Both the position numbers and the translations under genes were made by a program. Below, in pieces: positions 33,786 to 43,724 of a stretch of DNA of 64,000 nt (the first letter of the stretch is position 1; each line of letters starts with the position of its first letter). The notes under the pieces were generated by a model that saw nothing but the letters and a program-made list of their open reading frames with translations, did not search any database and was not told where the DNA came from. The DNA is from Zonotrichia leucophrys gambelii (Eukaryota > Chordata > Aves > Passeriformes > Passerellidae). The DNA is taken from NCBI RefSeq assembly GCF_028769735.1, contig NW_026992282.1, positions 150,275 to 214,274 on the forward strand. Direction: 5' to 3'.

Positions 33786-34690
33786 GCATGGAACAGGTCT
33801 GGCTGGCTGGGCCTCCTGGGGGGCTGCCTGACTGGCCCAGCTGACCTTTGCATGTTGAGGGTTGCTTCTCGTCAGCCCCTGAAACCCTGGAGTTCTGTGC
33901 TCTCCTTCCTGTGGGAAAGAATTGTCCTTCTCCTCCAGGGGTTCATGGCCGAAATTAGGATTCCTCCTCCAGATTTGATTATATCCAAGGATTATTCCCA
34001 TATGAAACTTGCCAGGACAGACAGCTCTGGCTGGCCTTGTCTTCTTGGGGGCCACCTCTCATCTGCCTTCAAAACACTGGGAGCCTGTGCTTTTCTTCCC
34101 ATGGAAAAAGACATCTTTCAAGTCCAGGCATCCATGGCCAAAATTGAGAATCTACCTTCAAAATTCCTTATATCCAAGGATAGCTCCTGGACAAAAGCTG
34201 CCTGGACTGTCCAGGTTCCCTTGGTTTCCTGAGGGCCAGCTCTCATCTCCCTTTGAAACACTGGGACTCTGTACTTTCCTTCCTGTGGAAAAGAGCTGTC
34301 CTTCTTGTCCAGATGCCCCTAGACAAAAGTGGGGCATTTGGCCTCCCAAATTCTGTCTGTCCAAGGATTCTTCCCTGACAAAAGGTCTGGCTGGCCTTGG
34401 CCTCCTTGGGGCTGCCTCTAATCAGTCTTTGAAACACTGGGACTCCACAACTCCTTCCCATGGAGAACTGTCATTCCAGTCCAGGAACCCATGGCTGAAA
34501 TGGAATTCCACCCTCAAAAGTTCCCATATATCCAAAGGCTGCAGCTGCAAGGGCATACAGGTCTGGCTGGCCTTGGCCTCTGGTGACTGCTTCTCATCTG
34601 CCTTCAAACCCTGGGGTTCTGTGGTTTCTTTCCTATAGAAAAGAACTGTCCCTCCTGTCCAGGTGCTCTTGGCCTCAGGCACTTGACCAC
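33786..34690. repeat. Tandem repeat of about 180-bp units, five copies
   Basis: Each unit contains TCTGGCTGGCCTTGGCCTC, then CTCATCTGCCTTCAAA and CTTTCCTTCCTGTGGAAAAG, then a CCATGGCCGAAATTGGGATT stretch and ATATCCAAGGATTGCTCC. Units begin near 33797, 34025, 34213, 34384 and 34562. A shorter array of the same unit follows the minisatellite again at 55441-56030, so the two repeats travel together. Confidence 0.85.
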
Positions 34691-35224
34691 TCCATAGGGA
34701 AAGAGGAGTTCTATTCTCAGTGGGGTGGAGATTGAGGACAGCAGAGGAGAGCTCTCATGGGAGAGACTGAAGGGTGGTTTCAGAGATGTTGGATCCTTTT
34801 GACGTAGTGGAGAACAGACAGAGAAAGGAAGAATTAATGCCAAGGGCAAGTGGGGAGGCCCAGACTGGACACCAGGAGAAAGGAATTTCCCTGCCAGTGC
34901 AGAGCTATGGTACAACATGTCCCCCACAGGGAGCCTGGAGCAGCCCAAGGCTTTGTGGCAGGCGGAGGCAGGCAGGAGGCAGAGCTGTCAGCAAAGGAAG
35001 GGGCCAGCCAGGTGGGGTAGCTGGGGGATGACGACAGCCTGCAGAGAAAGAGACACAGGTTTGCTCAGCATCAGAGACATCTTTTCCATGCTTGTCCCAA
35101 CATGTCATCACTGTCACCAGTGCTCTCCTCTACCTTGAACACTTTGTCAGTCTTGTGCTGCACAGGGATCTATTTAAAGTACAAGAAACTTCAGTTTTTC
35201 AATATCTGTTCGAGTTCTTGAGAA
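34691..35224. other. No gene seen
   Basis: Purine-rich single-copy-looking sequence with no recognised domain, RNA or repeat structure. Confidence 0.4.
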
Positions 35225-35440
35225 ATTTTTGGAGCCCACTCTGAGGGACAGAATCTGATGCAAAGAGCACTAAAGCCCCAGAGGCTCATTAAAGTCCTTG
35301 TGCTGTGTCTGTGCTGCTGAGCTGGCCCAGAGGCAGCTCCTGGCAAGGGCAGCGCTGCAGAGAGACAGCTCTGGCCAGGAGCAGCTCCTGTGCACAGCCC
35401 AGCAGGGCTGGGGCACTGCCAGGGCCCCTCAGGGACACCA
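35225..35440 (-). repeat. Inverted partner of 3390-3610
   Basis: Reverse complement of the block near the receptor pseudogene, sharing CCAGAGGCTCATTAAAGTCC and the flanking CAGCAGCACAGACACAG stretch. No coding content. Confidence 0.8.
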
Positions 35441-35499
35441 GCAGGGCACAGACAGAGCTCACAGGGGCTCAGCACTGGCAGGGGCTGTGGGATGTCCCA

Positions 35500-35602
35500 G
35501 AGGGGGCTGTGTCACAGCAGCACCTCTGGGGCTGTGTCACAGAGGCACAGAGCAGCTGTGATGTCAGCAAGGGGCTGTGTGACAGCACAGAGTGGGCTCT
35601 GT
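35500..35602. repeat. Left remainder of a TGTGACATCACAG-type satellite, target of ERV-C
   Basis: Short units with CTGTGTCACAG and TGATGTCAGC. The array continues on the far side of ERV-C at 52953, and the 6-bp duplication CTCTGT lies at 35597-35602 and 52953-52958, showing that ERV-C inserted into this satellite. Confidence 0.82.
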
Positions 35603-36190
35603 TATTGGAATAGTGGTTCCCAATATTACCAGTTAGATGGTGCCTGGGCCAGTTCTGACCCTCGCTGCTGGGCCAAAGGCAGCACTGTAGTGTAATTCAC
35701 CCCAGAGATACCTTGGCTGCTGGAGATTGCAGCAGGGCACTGAACAAGTCCAGGCTTGTCAGGAACTCCGTTTACCTCAGGAGAGAGAGCTTCTGGCGAT
35801 GGTGAAGAGAAAAAGGAGAGGATTCCACTGGAGGGTTGAATGTCCAGATGTTTATTCCACGGTTACAGAGGTCTGAACCGGGGCAACTGCTCCAACAGAA
35901 TCCCGGCCGCATGGTCTGATTAACCTTTTAAGCTCAGGCACAGGGGAGGGGACAGGTGAGCTACCAACCAGGTGAAAGGGGCAGGGTCTCAAGAGACTAG
36001 GGACACTTATATGGTCCAATGTCCCCCAGGCCTGAGGAGCATGACCAACCACATGACGCCTTGCTGGCATGTTAAACCTGATTGACAGGGCACACTCAGC
36101 AAGGGGCGAGGGGGAAGGGAGAAGGGAATATTGGCACACCTGAGGAAGGGACCCGGAAGCTAAAAACACACCACAACATCTCCCCCTAGT
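35603..36190 (-). repeat. ERV-C 3' LTR with polypurine tract
   Basis: The LTR is 35603-36178, starting TGTTGTGGTGTG in - sense. AATAAA lies at 35851-35856, with a TTAAAAGG box near 35928. The GGGGGAGA purine tract directly precedes it. Confidence 0.93.
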
Positions 36191-36644
36191 TTTGTTTAAA
36201 AAGAAGAGGACTGTGTTTATGGTGCAGAATGATTGCCAAACTAAGTTGGTAAATCGGTTCTTCTTCTACGGGAGGGTCAGTGTTTTCCACTGAGGCTTCC
36301 AGGTCATCCATTGGAGCACTGAGGGCTTCCAAATGGTAGACCTCAGGAGGGGGGGGAATGAGCTTGAAATTAATTTGAGAACCATGCATTTGATTAGTCC
36401 AAAACCAATGCTACAACTACAATACTATAACTAAAATAAACAGCACTAAAACCACAGTTTTCAGAACACATCCCAACCAGCCCGCGAGTCCCCAGCCTTT
36501 GAACAGTCCATTCAGCCAGTCGTCAGTTTCTCTGTTGATGTCCGAGAACCTAAGGTATTCCATATGTGGTTTAGGCTGCGGTACTATGTAGGAGATCGCA
36601 GGTGGGATGATCACGAGTAGGACGAGAAGCAGGCTCGGTCTCAT
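36186..36644 (-). pseudogene. env: ERV-C env remnant: signal peptide joined to membrane anchor
   Basis: The ATG at 36644 opens a 75-codon frame: a strong signal peptide (MRPSLLLVLLVIIPPAIS), about 25 polar residues, then WLNGLFKGWGLAGWLGC and a membrane span VVLVLFILVIVL, ending at a TAG (36417). In the same frame, after two stops, about 67 codons read like a cytoplasmic tail (36186-36389, PPPPEVYHLEAL). There is no surface subunit, cleavage site, fusion peptide or CX6CC motif, so nearly the whole env was removed while its ends stayed in frame. It starts 68 bases after pol. The product, if made, would be a tiny type I membrane protein. Confidence 0.7.
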
Positions 36645-36711
36645 GGCGTCTCGAGGCTACACACGAACAGTGGGATCTAAACTGGTACAAGGAACTTGAG
36701 ACAGACATATA

Positions 36712-39603
36712 TTACAAACTATTCCAGATAGGAGGCTTAAATGGAATTTCCTCCAGAGAACGCGTGTGGCGTTTTCTTCTCCAGGCAGTGTGAGCAACCT
36801 GGGGTGCTTCTGCAGATTTCTCTGAGACTTTGGGAACATAGGGCTTTACCCATTTGGAAGGAACCCACCTTAAACCAGAGGGGGTGGACACACAGGCGTA
36901 TCCACGTCCCCAAGTAACCAATTTGTAAGGTCCCACCATTTTCCAAGTCTCAGGGTCCTTTACTAAAACCGGAGGTTTTTCTTTTATCAACCTGTGACTG
37001 CTCCCCCCAAAGTGGCATAGGATGGGTGGGTTCAGGCTGTCAAAAGAACAATTCAGAAAATTGATTGTGAATAGTGCCCTGGATAACCGGATGTGGGGAG
37101 GTTCTACCTTCAGAACCTGTTGTTGCTGGTCCAGGACCCTTTTAATATCACGGTGAGTTCTTTCTACAATGGCTTGACCTGTAGGGGAGTAGGGGATGCC
37201 AGTTTTGTGCTCTACTCCCCATTGCTGCAGGAAGCTCCCGAATTCCTTGGATTTATAAGCAGGCCCATTATCAGTTTTCAGCTCCTTGGGGATGCCCATG
37301 AAAGAAAAGGCCTGTATGAGGTGCTTAATAGCATCGATAGATGATTCTCCTGTGTGGGCAGAAGCATAGACCGCTCCAGAAAAGGTATCTACACTAACAT
37401 GAACATATTTCTGCCGTCCAAAAGACTGTATGTGTGTTACATCTGTTTGCCACAGTTCACAACTGTTCAGTCCCCTTGGGTTTGCTCCCATACTCACTGT
37501 AGGGAGTGCATGTTGTTGGCAATTTGGGCACGTGGCCACAATCGCTTTGGCCTGTTCTCGAGTGATGTTAAACTGGCGAACTAGGCCAGGTGCATTTTGG
37601 TGGAAAAGCTGGTGGCTGATTTTTGCCTGTTCAAAAACATTTGGGAGAGTGGCCATCACTGCAGGTGCAGCAAGAGCATCTGCCCTTCTGTTGCCTTCAG
37701 CAATAAACCCTGGCAAGTCAGTGTGTGACCTGACATGCATCACATAAAATGGTTGCTCTTGGTGAGTGACTAACTTTACCAGTTTTGAGAGCAATTCAAA
37801 AAGTGCGATGTTAGATACATCTTGCAGTATTGCTTGATCTGCTCTGGATACTACTCCTGCCACATATGCAGAGTCTGTAATCAGATTAAATGGTTCTGAG
37901 AACCTTTCAAAAGCCCTAACAACCGCAGCCAATTCAGCAACCTGAGGTGAACCTTCCACCTCAGCAATGTCCGTCTCCCACTGCTGGGTTTGAGGATCCT
38001 TCCAAGTCATAACGGACTTGTGGGACCTCCCGGATGCATCTGTAAAGACAGTTAGAGCCCTTTTTAAAGGTCTCCTACTTAGAGCAGTTCTTAATTTTAA
38101 AGTAAATTGAACATCTTGTTCAAACAATTTGTGAGCGGGCCGCGCTACCGAAAATTGTCCTGAGTAGGAATCCAGAGCAAACTGCAACACTCCATTTTCT
38201 TGAAACAATTGTTCCAGTATTTTCATAGTGTTTTGACCTGATTTTAACTCAACTGGAATGTGAGTGCACTTAAAATCACATCCTGCTAACTCCCTGATCC
38301 GGGTCCTTGCTTTCCGGATCAGTTCCGCTAACAGCTCCTGAGGCTTTGTCAGTCTCTTGGACCTTTTGTGACTGAGGAAAACCCATTCTATGATCAAGAG
38401 AGAGTCCCTCTGGTCCCAGTCCTTTTTTGGTGTGTCCTTTGCCTTAGGTGTTTGTTTTTCCTCCCACTGGAAAACAATTCCATGGAGGTGTGGCAACTTA
38501 CCTAGAATGATAAATTTGAATGGCAGGTCAGGCCAGCATCGGTGGGCCTGTCTTGTGGACATTGCAATCTGAACCTTTTCTAGAGCTTTCCGTGCCTCTG
38601 GGGTAATAGACCTAGGAGCACCTGGGTCCTCTCCCCCTTTTAATAAATTGAAAAGAGGGGCAAGGTCTTCATTAGTCAGACTAAGCCATGGTCTTACCCA
38701 ATTCAAAGACCCACACAACTTGTGGACATCCGCAAGGGTCTTGATCCTTGGATTGATTTCTAGTTTTTGAGGAACAATGGTCCTATTTCCAATTTCTAGG
38801 CCCAAATACTTCCAAGGTGGCATCTTTTGAATTTTCTTTTCCTGGAGCTCGAACCCTGCAACAATCAATGCATCGATCGTTAGGTCAAGCGCATGTGTGA
38901 GTAGATCATCATTGGGGGCACACACAAGGATATCATCCATATAATGATAGATGATGGCCTTCTCTGCGGCTGCACGCACTGGGGAAAGCAGGGAAGAGAC
39001 ATACCACTGGTAGATAGCTGGCGATACCTTTAATCCCTGCGGAAGAACGGTCCAATGGTACCTTTTCATAGGAGCTTCTGAATTGATAGAAGGGACAGAG
39101 AATGCCAAACGCGGTGCATCATCAGGGTGCAATGGGATTTGGAAAAAACAATCTTTAATATCAATAACAGCTAATTTCCAATCTTGGGGAAGCATTGTTG
39201 GGGATGGCATACCAGGTTGGGGAGAACCCATATCTTCAATTACATTATTAATTTGTCGGAGGTCACAGAGGAATCGCCACCGCTTTTTGTCAGCTCTTTG
39301 GATGACAAACACTGGAGAGTTCCATGGGGACGTGGTCTCCACAATGTGGCCCTTTTTTACTTGCTCTTCTACTAGTTCCTCAAGCACTTTTATTTTTTGT
39401 TTACTGAGTGGCCACTGTTTCACATCAACTGGTTTGTCTGTTTTCCACATCAGTTTTTGGGTGGGGCGCTGTTGTTCAATGACTGCTGCACAAGGATGCT
39501 GTGGAGAGTCTGGAATATCAATTGTGACACCACACTGGGCCATTAAATCTCTCCCTAACAAAGGTTCCGAATAATCTAACACAAATGGACGGATATTTGC
39601 CAA
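36712..39603 (-). CDS. pol: ERV-C pol: reverse transcriptase, RNase H, integrase (open frame)
   Basis: A 963-codon frame without a stop. Its first residues belong to the protease C-terminus (PLLGRDLMAQCG). RT follows with LPQGLKVSPAIYQWYV and the intact catalytic box YMDD at about residue 221. RNase H shows its three acidic sites (TVFTDASG, VAELAAVVRAF, LITDSAYVAG) and integrase its zinc finger (HQLFHQN...CPNC). The DDE core shows LWQTDVTH, LKTDNGPAY and GQAIVERTH, and the tail has WGRGYACVSTPSGLRWVP. Upstream it is in the same frame as the protease, separated by a TGA at 39607-39609. The enzyme would reverse transcribe and integrate the genome, but the upstream stop and the ERV-D insertion prevent normal synthesis. 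Its first codon here is TTG, not a natural start. Confidence 0.93.
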   Translation of the reverse strand: MANIRPFVLDYSEPLLGRDLMAQCGVTIDIPDSPQHPCAAVIEQQRPTQKLMWKTDKPVDVKQWPLSKQKIKVLEELVEEQVKKGHIVETTSPWNSPVFVIQRADKKRWRFLCDLRQINNVIEDMGSPQPGMPSPTMLPQDWKLAVIDIKDCFFQIPLHPDDAPRLAFSVPSINSEAPMKRYHWTVLPQGLKVSPAIYQWYVSSLLSPVRAAAEKAIIYHYMDDILVCAPNDDLLTHALDLTIDALIVAGFELQEKKIQKMPPWKYLGLEIGNRTIVPQKLEINPRIKTLADVHKLCGSLNWVRPWLSLTNEDLAPLFNLLKGGEDPGAPRSITPEARKALEKVQIAMSTRQAHRCWPDLPFKFIILGKLPHLHGIVFQWEEKQTPKAKDTPKKDWDQRDSLLIIEWVFLSHKRSKRLTKPQELLAELIRKARTRIRELAGCDFKCTHIPVELKSGQNTMKILEQLFQENGVLQFALDSYSGQFSVARPAHKLFEQDVQFTLKLRTALSRRPLKRALTVFTDASGRSHKSVMTWKDPQTQQWETDIAEVEGSPQVAELAAVVRAFERFSEPFNLITDSAYVAGVVSRADQAILQDVSNIALFELLSKLVKLVTHQEQPFYVMHVRSHTDLPGFIAEGNRRADALAAPAVMATLPNVFEQAKISHQLFHQNAPGLVRQFNITREQAKAIVATCPNCQQHALPTVSMGANPRGLNSCELWQTDVTHIQSFGRQKYVHVSVDTFSGAVYASAHTGESSIDAIKHLIQAFSFMGIPKELKTDNGPAYKSKEFGSFLQQWGVEHKTGIPYSPTGQAIVERTHRDIKRVLDQQQQVLKVEPPHIRLSRALFTINFLNCSFDSLNPPILCHFGGSSHRLIKEKPPVLVKDPETWKMVGPYKLVTWGRGYACVSTPSGLRWVPSKWVKPYVPKVSEKSAEAPQVAHTAWRRKRHTRSLEEIPFKPPIWNSL

Positions 39604-39671
39604 TTGTCAGTTTGGACCCTCAAATTGAACAATGCTTTTAGATTGCCTTGCCAATTGCAGACCTCCTACAC
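39604..39671 (-). pseudogene. pro: ERV-C protease, distal piece beyond ERV-D
   Basis: The part of the protease between the ERV-D insertion point and pol. It continues the frame of 48927-49632, because the inserted length plus duplication (9,255 bases) is a multiple of three. It contains an in-frame TGA at 39607-39609. The CTACAC at 39666-39671 is one copy of the ERV-D target duplication. Confidence 0.82.
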
Positions 39672-40312
39672 TGTGGGATCTCAGGATCTGAGTCCTGAGA
39701 TGCCGAGCCACCGAGACCACCCTTGGGGGGCCCGGGAGTCCTGGAATGTTGCCAGAAGTGTCTGGTGGCAGGACTTTGACCCTACACGGGAGACGACACC
39801 TGTATGAAGATAAGAGGACTTCACCGGGGTGAATGGTGAAAAGATTAGCTAATTAGAGGGTGAGACACAGGGTTTAGGATTTATGTACAGGGGGGTTTAG
39901 AGAAGTAAGATGGAGGAATTGGGGTGTGTCCTGTCCTTCTTCTTCTTCTTCTTCTCCTCCATCTTCTTTGGTGATGGTGGCATTTTTGGATTGGTTATTA
40001 CTGAAAGTGCACCCAGCAATAAGAATAAATGGTATTGGGGAAAAATGATAAATATTGTACACGTAACAATGGGTATAAAGATAGGTGTCTGTCCGGAGGA
40101 CAGCACAGTGTGCTCATGGCTGACTGCTGAGCAGATCTCTGTCAGGCTGAAAGAACATCTTTTAGATAAACAATTAATAAACATAAAAACCGAAAGAAGA
40201 ACTGAAGCCTCTTCTCGTCCTTCGATACGCGGGCTGTCCCAAGGCCACTCCGGGCCTTTCCAGGCCCCTCAAACAGCCGAGAAAACCCGACATTTGGTGT
40301 TCCCTGAGCGGG
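39672..40312 (+). repeat. ERV-D 5' LTR and primer-binding site
   Basis: The LTR is 39672-40292, TGTGGGATC...AACCCGACA. It has TATAAA at 40074-40079 and AATAAA at 40176-40181, so R begins near 40100. A CTTCTTCTTCTTCTT tract lies in U3. The primer site TGGTGTTCCCTGAGCGGG (40295-40312) resembles a tRNA-Glu type site with two extra bases; the tRNA is uncertain. Confidence 0.92.
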
Positions 40313-40586
40313 CACCCCCACCACAACCTTCCGGGGGGGGGCAGCACCCTCAAAGCCCTGAAGACCAGAGAGAAGAAGAAAACAAAAAGCCAACAGAGTC
40401 TGCAAAAAACAGCAGTCACTGAGGAATCCATCTCTCAGTTTCTGCCGAAGACAATTCGTAGCAGAACAGCCCGGACCGGACCCAGAAAGGCGCCCTGGGA
40501 CCACCTCTCATGATCTGCTGGACAGAGACCGAGACCTCCGGACTGCCCTGACGAAAGATTTGGTAAGAAAGCCCAGAAATAAGAAC

Positions 40587-43500
40587 ATGGGGGGCACACT
40601 TTCCCAGGAACAACGGGAAATTTTGTCCGCCTTACAAGGCGTGACACAAGCATACACAGAGGGAATTCCAAAGAAAGAATTAAAACAATTATTGCTATGG
40701 GCAAGGCTAAACTACCCACTGGCAGAAATGTGCCTGCTATTTGAAGTGGGGTTTTGGCAGGAGATAAACAGACACTTATATTTCTTAGCTACACAAAAGG
40801 ATGAGACAGCGTTGAAGCTGCTGTCTCCTGCAAGAATAATGCTGGAAGGTATTTCTATGCAAACGAAATTCCAGGAAGACCAACAGATGCAGCAGACATC
40901 TGGGGGGCCCTCAAAGGAGGGGGAGGAGCATGACTCCGGGAAAAAATTAGCTCTGGCCTTAAAAGGCCAAGAGGAAAATGCTCTTGGAGAAAAAGAGCAA
41001 GGGATATTATTAAAACACCCGGTCCCAAAACCCAGAAACCCCAGGAAACTCCCAAAGCATCCAGAAACCCCAGAGAGCATGGAGGACTCAGGAGCAGAAG
41101 GGGGGGAGCAGGGGGGGGAGAAGGGACCGGGGGAGGCGCTTTCTCGCAGCCAGGCTGCAGCAGAGCAGGCGGGGAGCGCAGGTGAAGAAAAAACAAGGGA
41201 CACGTGTTTTCGCGCGGCTTTGCTTGACTCAGGGCCGGGGGCGGCGGCGGTCCCGACCGGCAGGGGTGCGGAAGCGTGTGCGGCGGGCGGAATTCGCGAA
41301 AACTTGGGGGAACCACAAACCAACGCCGGGGCGTCTGACCCAAGCAGCGAAAAAGGGGGATCTGCGCAGCCCCAGAAAGCTGCCATGCGGAGACGTAGGA
41401 GGCGCATGGTTGTGACGTTAGAGCCCATGCGCAGATCCGCCCGGATCGCGGAACGCGCGCGGCTGCCAGCGGGAGGGAGGCTGCACGCACCGGCAAAAGG
41501 GGAAATAGACACAGGGTTGGAGGAGGAGGAGACAGAGTCAGAGGCAGACCGAAGGGGAGATATCTCAGGGGCGGAACAAGATGGAGACAGTGAAAGTAGT
41601 TCGGGAGACACAGGGAGCGGCTCGGAGAGCACGCAGGCGCAGAGAGCACAGCGCGGGCGGGAGCGGGCCACACCCCCTGTAACATCCCGGGCGAGGAGGG
41701 GCCGCGCCAGGGAGTTCATATCCCGGGGCCCCCCGCCTTCTCCAGACTTGGTGCCCTTGATCAAAACCCTCGGAGTCCAAGACTCACCCCTTCAAGAGAG
41801 ACGTTCTGGTGTTCAAACCCCAATTTCAGCTGAAGTAAAAGCCGAGCAAACACGGTCCGGAACGGGGCGACCAACATGGCCGCCGACAGGAAGTGGAGCA
41901 GTAGAGTACGCTACGTCATCAGAGACAGGGAGGCCGGTGACAGCGCCGTCTGGTGGCTGGAAGACAGAAGTGCACGACATGCCGGATTGGATCGGCGGAG
42001 CCACAGCGCCATCTCGTGGCGAGACCGCAACAATGCAGCAATTTTTCCCAACATTATATAAAAAGAAAAGCATTTTAAAGAAAACAATGCCAACACAACA
42101 AAGGGATTATCCATCGACTTCAAGGTTTCATGAAGATGATGAAAGCTCAGATGAAGAACAGCTACAAGAAGGAAATGTTATAAGGATCACAGCATCAGAA
42201 GGGGTTCCTATATGGATGCTGTCAGCAGCAGAAGCAACAAAGAGCTTCTTGCATTCAGTGGACACAACAAAAAAGAAACATCAACAGGATCCTCGAGCTT
42301 CCTTTTCGGATTTGGGAGCGAGGCCAAAAACCTCAAGGCGAAGAATGAGACGTGATGAACCAACGACATCCACAATACCATTATTTATGCAAATCCCAAC
42401 GGAACCTGAGGAAGAAGAATTTCAGGAGCCGGTGAAGACGATGGATTGGAAGCGAATCAGAAAAGCGTTGGCAAAAGAAAAGCATTTATTTCCGGGATCA
42501 GGAGATCTGACAATGCCAGTGACATATGATGCCCAGGGACAGAACCCGAGGTGGGAAAGGATGGGTCATGAAATACTCAAGGATTTAGGGAAGGCGGCTC
42601 AAACTTTTGGGCTGAATTCACAATACTTCAAACAGTTACTAAGAGGGACATTCGCTACATACGATCTCACACCATATGACATTCGAGGTATTGTGGCAAT
42701 GATTCTCACTGAACCTCAAAGCCTTGCTTGGGAAAAAAGGTGGAGAAAATATCTTGCTGAATTACGGAACAGATACCAAGGTGGACCAAATGCAAACCTC
42801 ACAGAGGGGCAGTTAGCAGGAGATCCTCCAGATGACAACCCAGGCGAACAAGCAGCTAGGCTCCCACGAAGAGTGTTAAGTGACATCAAGGAAGCAGCGA
42901 GGATGGCAATCATGCAAATCACACCAGCAGGAGCTCCAGAAGTCCCATTCTCTTGCATCAGGCAAGGTCCCACAGAGCCATTCATGTCGTTCATTGATCG
43001 ACTCACGCAAGCCGTGGATCGACAGGTGACGATAGAAGAAGCGAAGAGGCCTCTCTTGGAAAGCTTAGCTTTCGGCAATGCCAACCCGGATTGTCAGCGG
43101 GTGATTAGCGCCATGCCAGGATGGCCATCCTTGGCAGAGATGGTGGAGGCATGCAGCAAGGTGGGAACACCTCAGCATGTCGCAGCGATTGTGAAGAACG
43201 AATTGAGAGAGGAATGGGAGAATCAATTAAAGGGACATTCAGAAAAGCAAGCAGAGGACAAGACACTGGAAAAGATGCTGGAAAAAATACTGCATCAACA
43301 GAATGAGAACATCAACAAAGTTCTTGCGACGATGCAGAAAAAGAACAATCCCCCAAGAGGACAGTGCTATAGATGTGGGGAGCTTGGGCACATGAAAAGG
43401 AACTGTGCACAAACACATACACCAGCGCCGATACAGAAGGCGGAAAGGCCAGTTTGCGCACGGTGTGGGAGAGGAAGACACCCTGCGAAAGAATGTTATT

Positions 43501-43724
43501 CCCGGACAGACGTGGATGGAAATCCGTTAACGTATCCGGGAAACGCGAGGCGCAGCGCGGACCAGCGCGCTCAGACACAAGTACTGGCGGTGTCGCGAGA
43601 GCAGACGGGGCAATCATCAGTGAGCAAAAAGCAGACGCCCTCAGCAAAACCCTCAGCCAATTCCACAGTGACCCAGACCTCCTCCCACCAGGGGCACGGT
43701 GCACATTGGCAGCTTCAAAATTAG
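40587..43724 (+). CDS. gag: ERV-D gag polyprotein (1,045 codons, open)
   Basis: The precursor of the virion shell. I choose the ATG at 40587 (MGGTLSQEQREIL), which gives glycine-2 for myristoylation; upstream codons in frame begin at a TTG. Matrix covers about residues 1-95. A very long, poorly conserved-looking middle (about 100-590) is rich in Glu, Pro and Arg, with an RRRRRRM run and an RRSARIAERARL segment. Capsid follows, with the major homology region QGPTEPFMSFIDRLTQAV near residue 795. Nucleocapsid has two CCHC knuckles, CYRCGELGHMKRNC and CARCGRGRHPAKEC. The length is well above the usual 600-700. The frame has no stop. The -1 shift to pro is at 43538. Antisense frames over the GC-rich middle are shadows. 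Confidence 0.94.
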   Translation: MGGTLSQEQREILSALQGVTQAYTEGIPKKELKQLLLWARLNYPLAEMCLLFEVGFWQEINRHLYFLATQKDETALKLLSPARIMLEGISMQTKFQEDQQMQQTSGGPSKEGEEHDSGKKLALALKGQEENALGEKEQGILLKHPVPKPRNPRKLPKHPETPESMEDSGAEGGEQGGEKGPGEALSRSQAAAEQAGSAGEEKTRDTCFRAALLDSGPGAAAVPTGRGAEACAAGGIRENLGEPQTNAGASDPSSEKGGSAQPQKAAMRRRRRRMVVTLEPMRRSARIAERARLPAGGRLHAPAKGEIDTGLEEEETESEADRRGDISGAEQDGDSESSSGDTGSGSESTQAQRAQRGRERATPPVTSRARRGRAREFISRGPPPSPDLVPLIKTLGVQDSPLQERRSGVQTPISAEVKAEQTRSGTGRPTWPPTGSGAVEYATSSETGRPVTAPSGGWKTEVHDMPDWIGGATAPSRGETATMQQFFPTLYKKKSILKKTMPTQQRDYPSTSRFHEDDESSDEEQLQEGNVIRITASEGVPIWMLSAAEATKSFLHSVDTTKKKHQQDPRASFSDLGARPKTSRRRMRRDEPTTSTIPLFMQIPTEPEEEEFQEPVKTMDWKRIRKALAKEKHLFPGSGDLTMPVTYDAQGQNPRWERMGHEILKDLGKAAQTFGLNSQYFKQLLRGTFATYDLTPYDIRGIVAMILTEPQSLAWEKRWRKYLAELRNRYQGGPNANLTEGQLAGDPPDDNPGEQAARLPRRVLSDIKEAARMAIMQITPAGAPEVPFSCIRQGPTEPFMSFIDRLTQAVDRQVTIEEAKRPLLESLAFGNANPDCQRVISAMPGWPSLAEMVEACSKVGTPQHVAAIVKNELREEWENQLKGHSEKQAEDKTLEKMLEKILHQQNENINKVLATMQKKNNPPRGQCYRCGELGHMKRNCAQTHTPAPIQKAERPVCARCGRGRHPAKECYSRTDVDGNPLTYPGNARRSADQRAQTQVLAVSREQTGQSSVSKKQTPSAKPSANSTVTQTSSHQGHGAHWQLQN
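43538..43571 (+). promoter_or_regulatory. ERV-D gag-pro -1 frameshift signal
   Basis: GGGAAAC at 43538-43544 is a classic slippery heptamer and sits in the right phase of gag (G GGA AAC across Pro-Gly-Asn codons). After a 9-base spacer comes a perfect 6-bp hairpin, AGCGCG / CGCGCT, with a 6-base loop (43554-43571). A one-base slip leads exactly into the protease frame. Confidence 0.88.

Noticed and set aside
39600..39615. TGA followed by CAATTG between ERV-C protease and pol as a programmed read-through site
   Set aside because: The context resembles plant-virus read-through sites, but the stop falls inside the protease domain, before its GRD motif, so a nonsense mutation is simpler.
40712..41764. 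350-codon antisense frame opposite ERV-D gag, and a 276-codon one overlapping it
   Set aside because: It lies over the GC-rich, stop-poor gag middle, has no domain and tracks the sense codon structure; a retroviral antisense gene cannot be excluded but there is no support.
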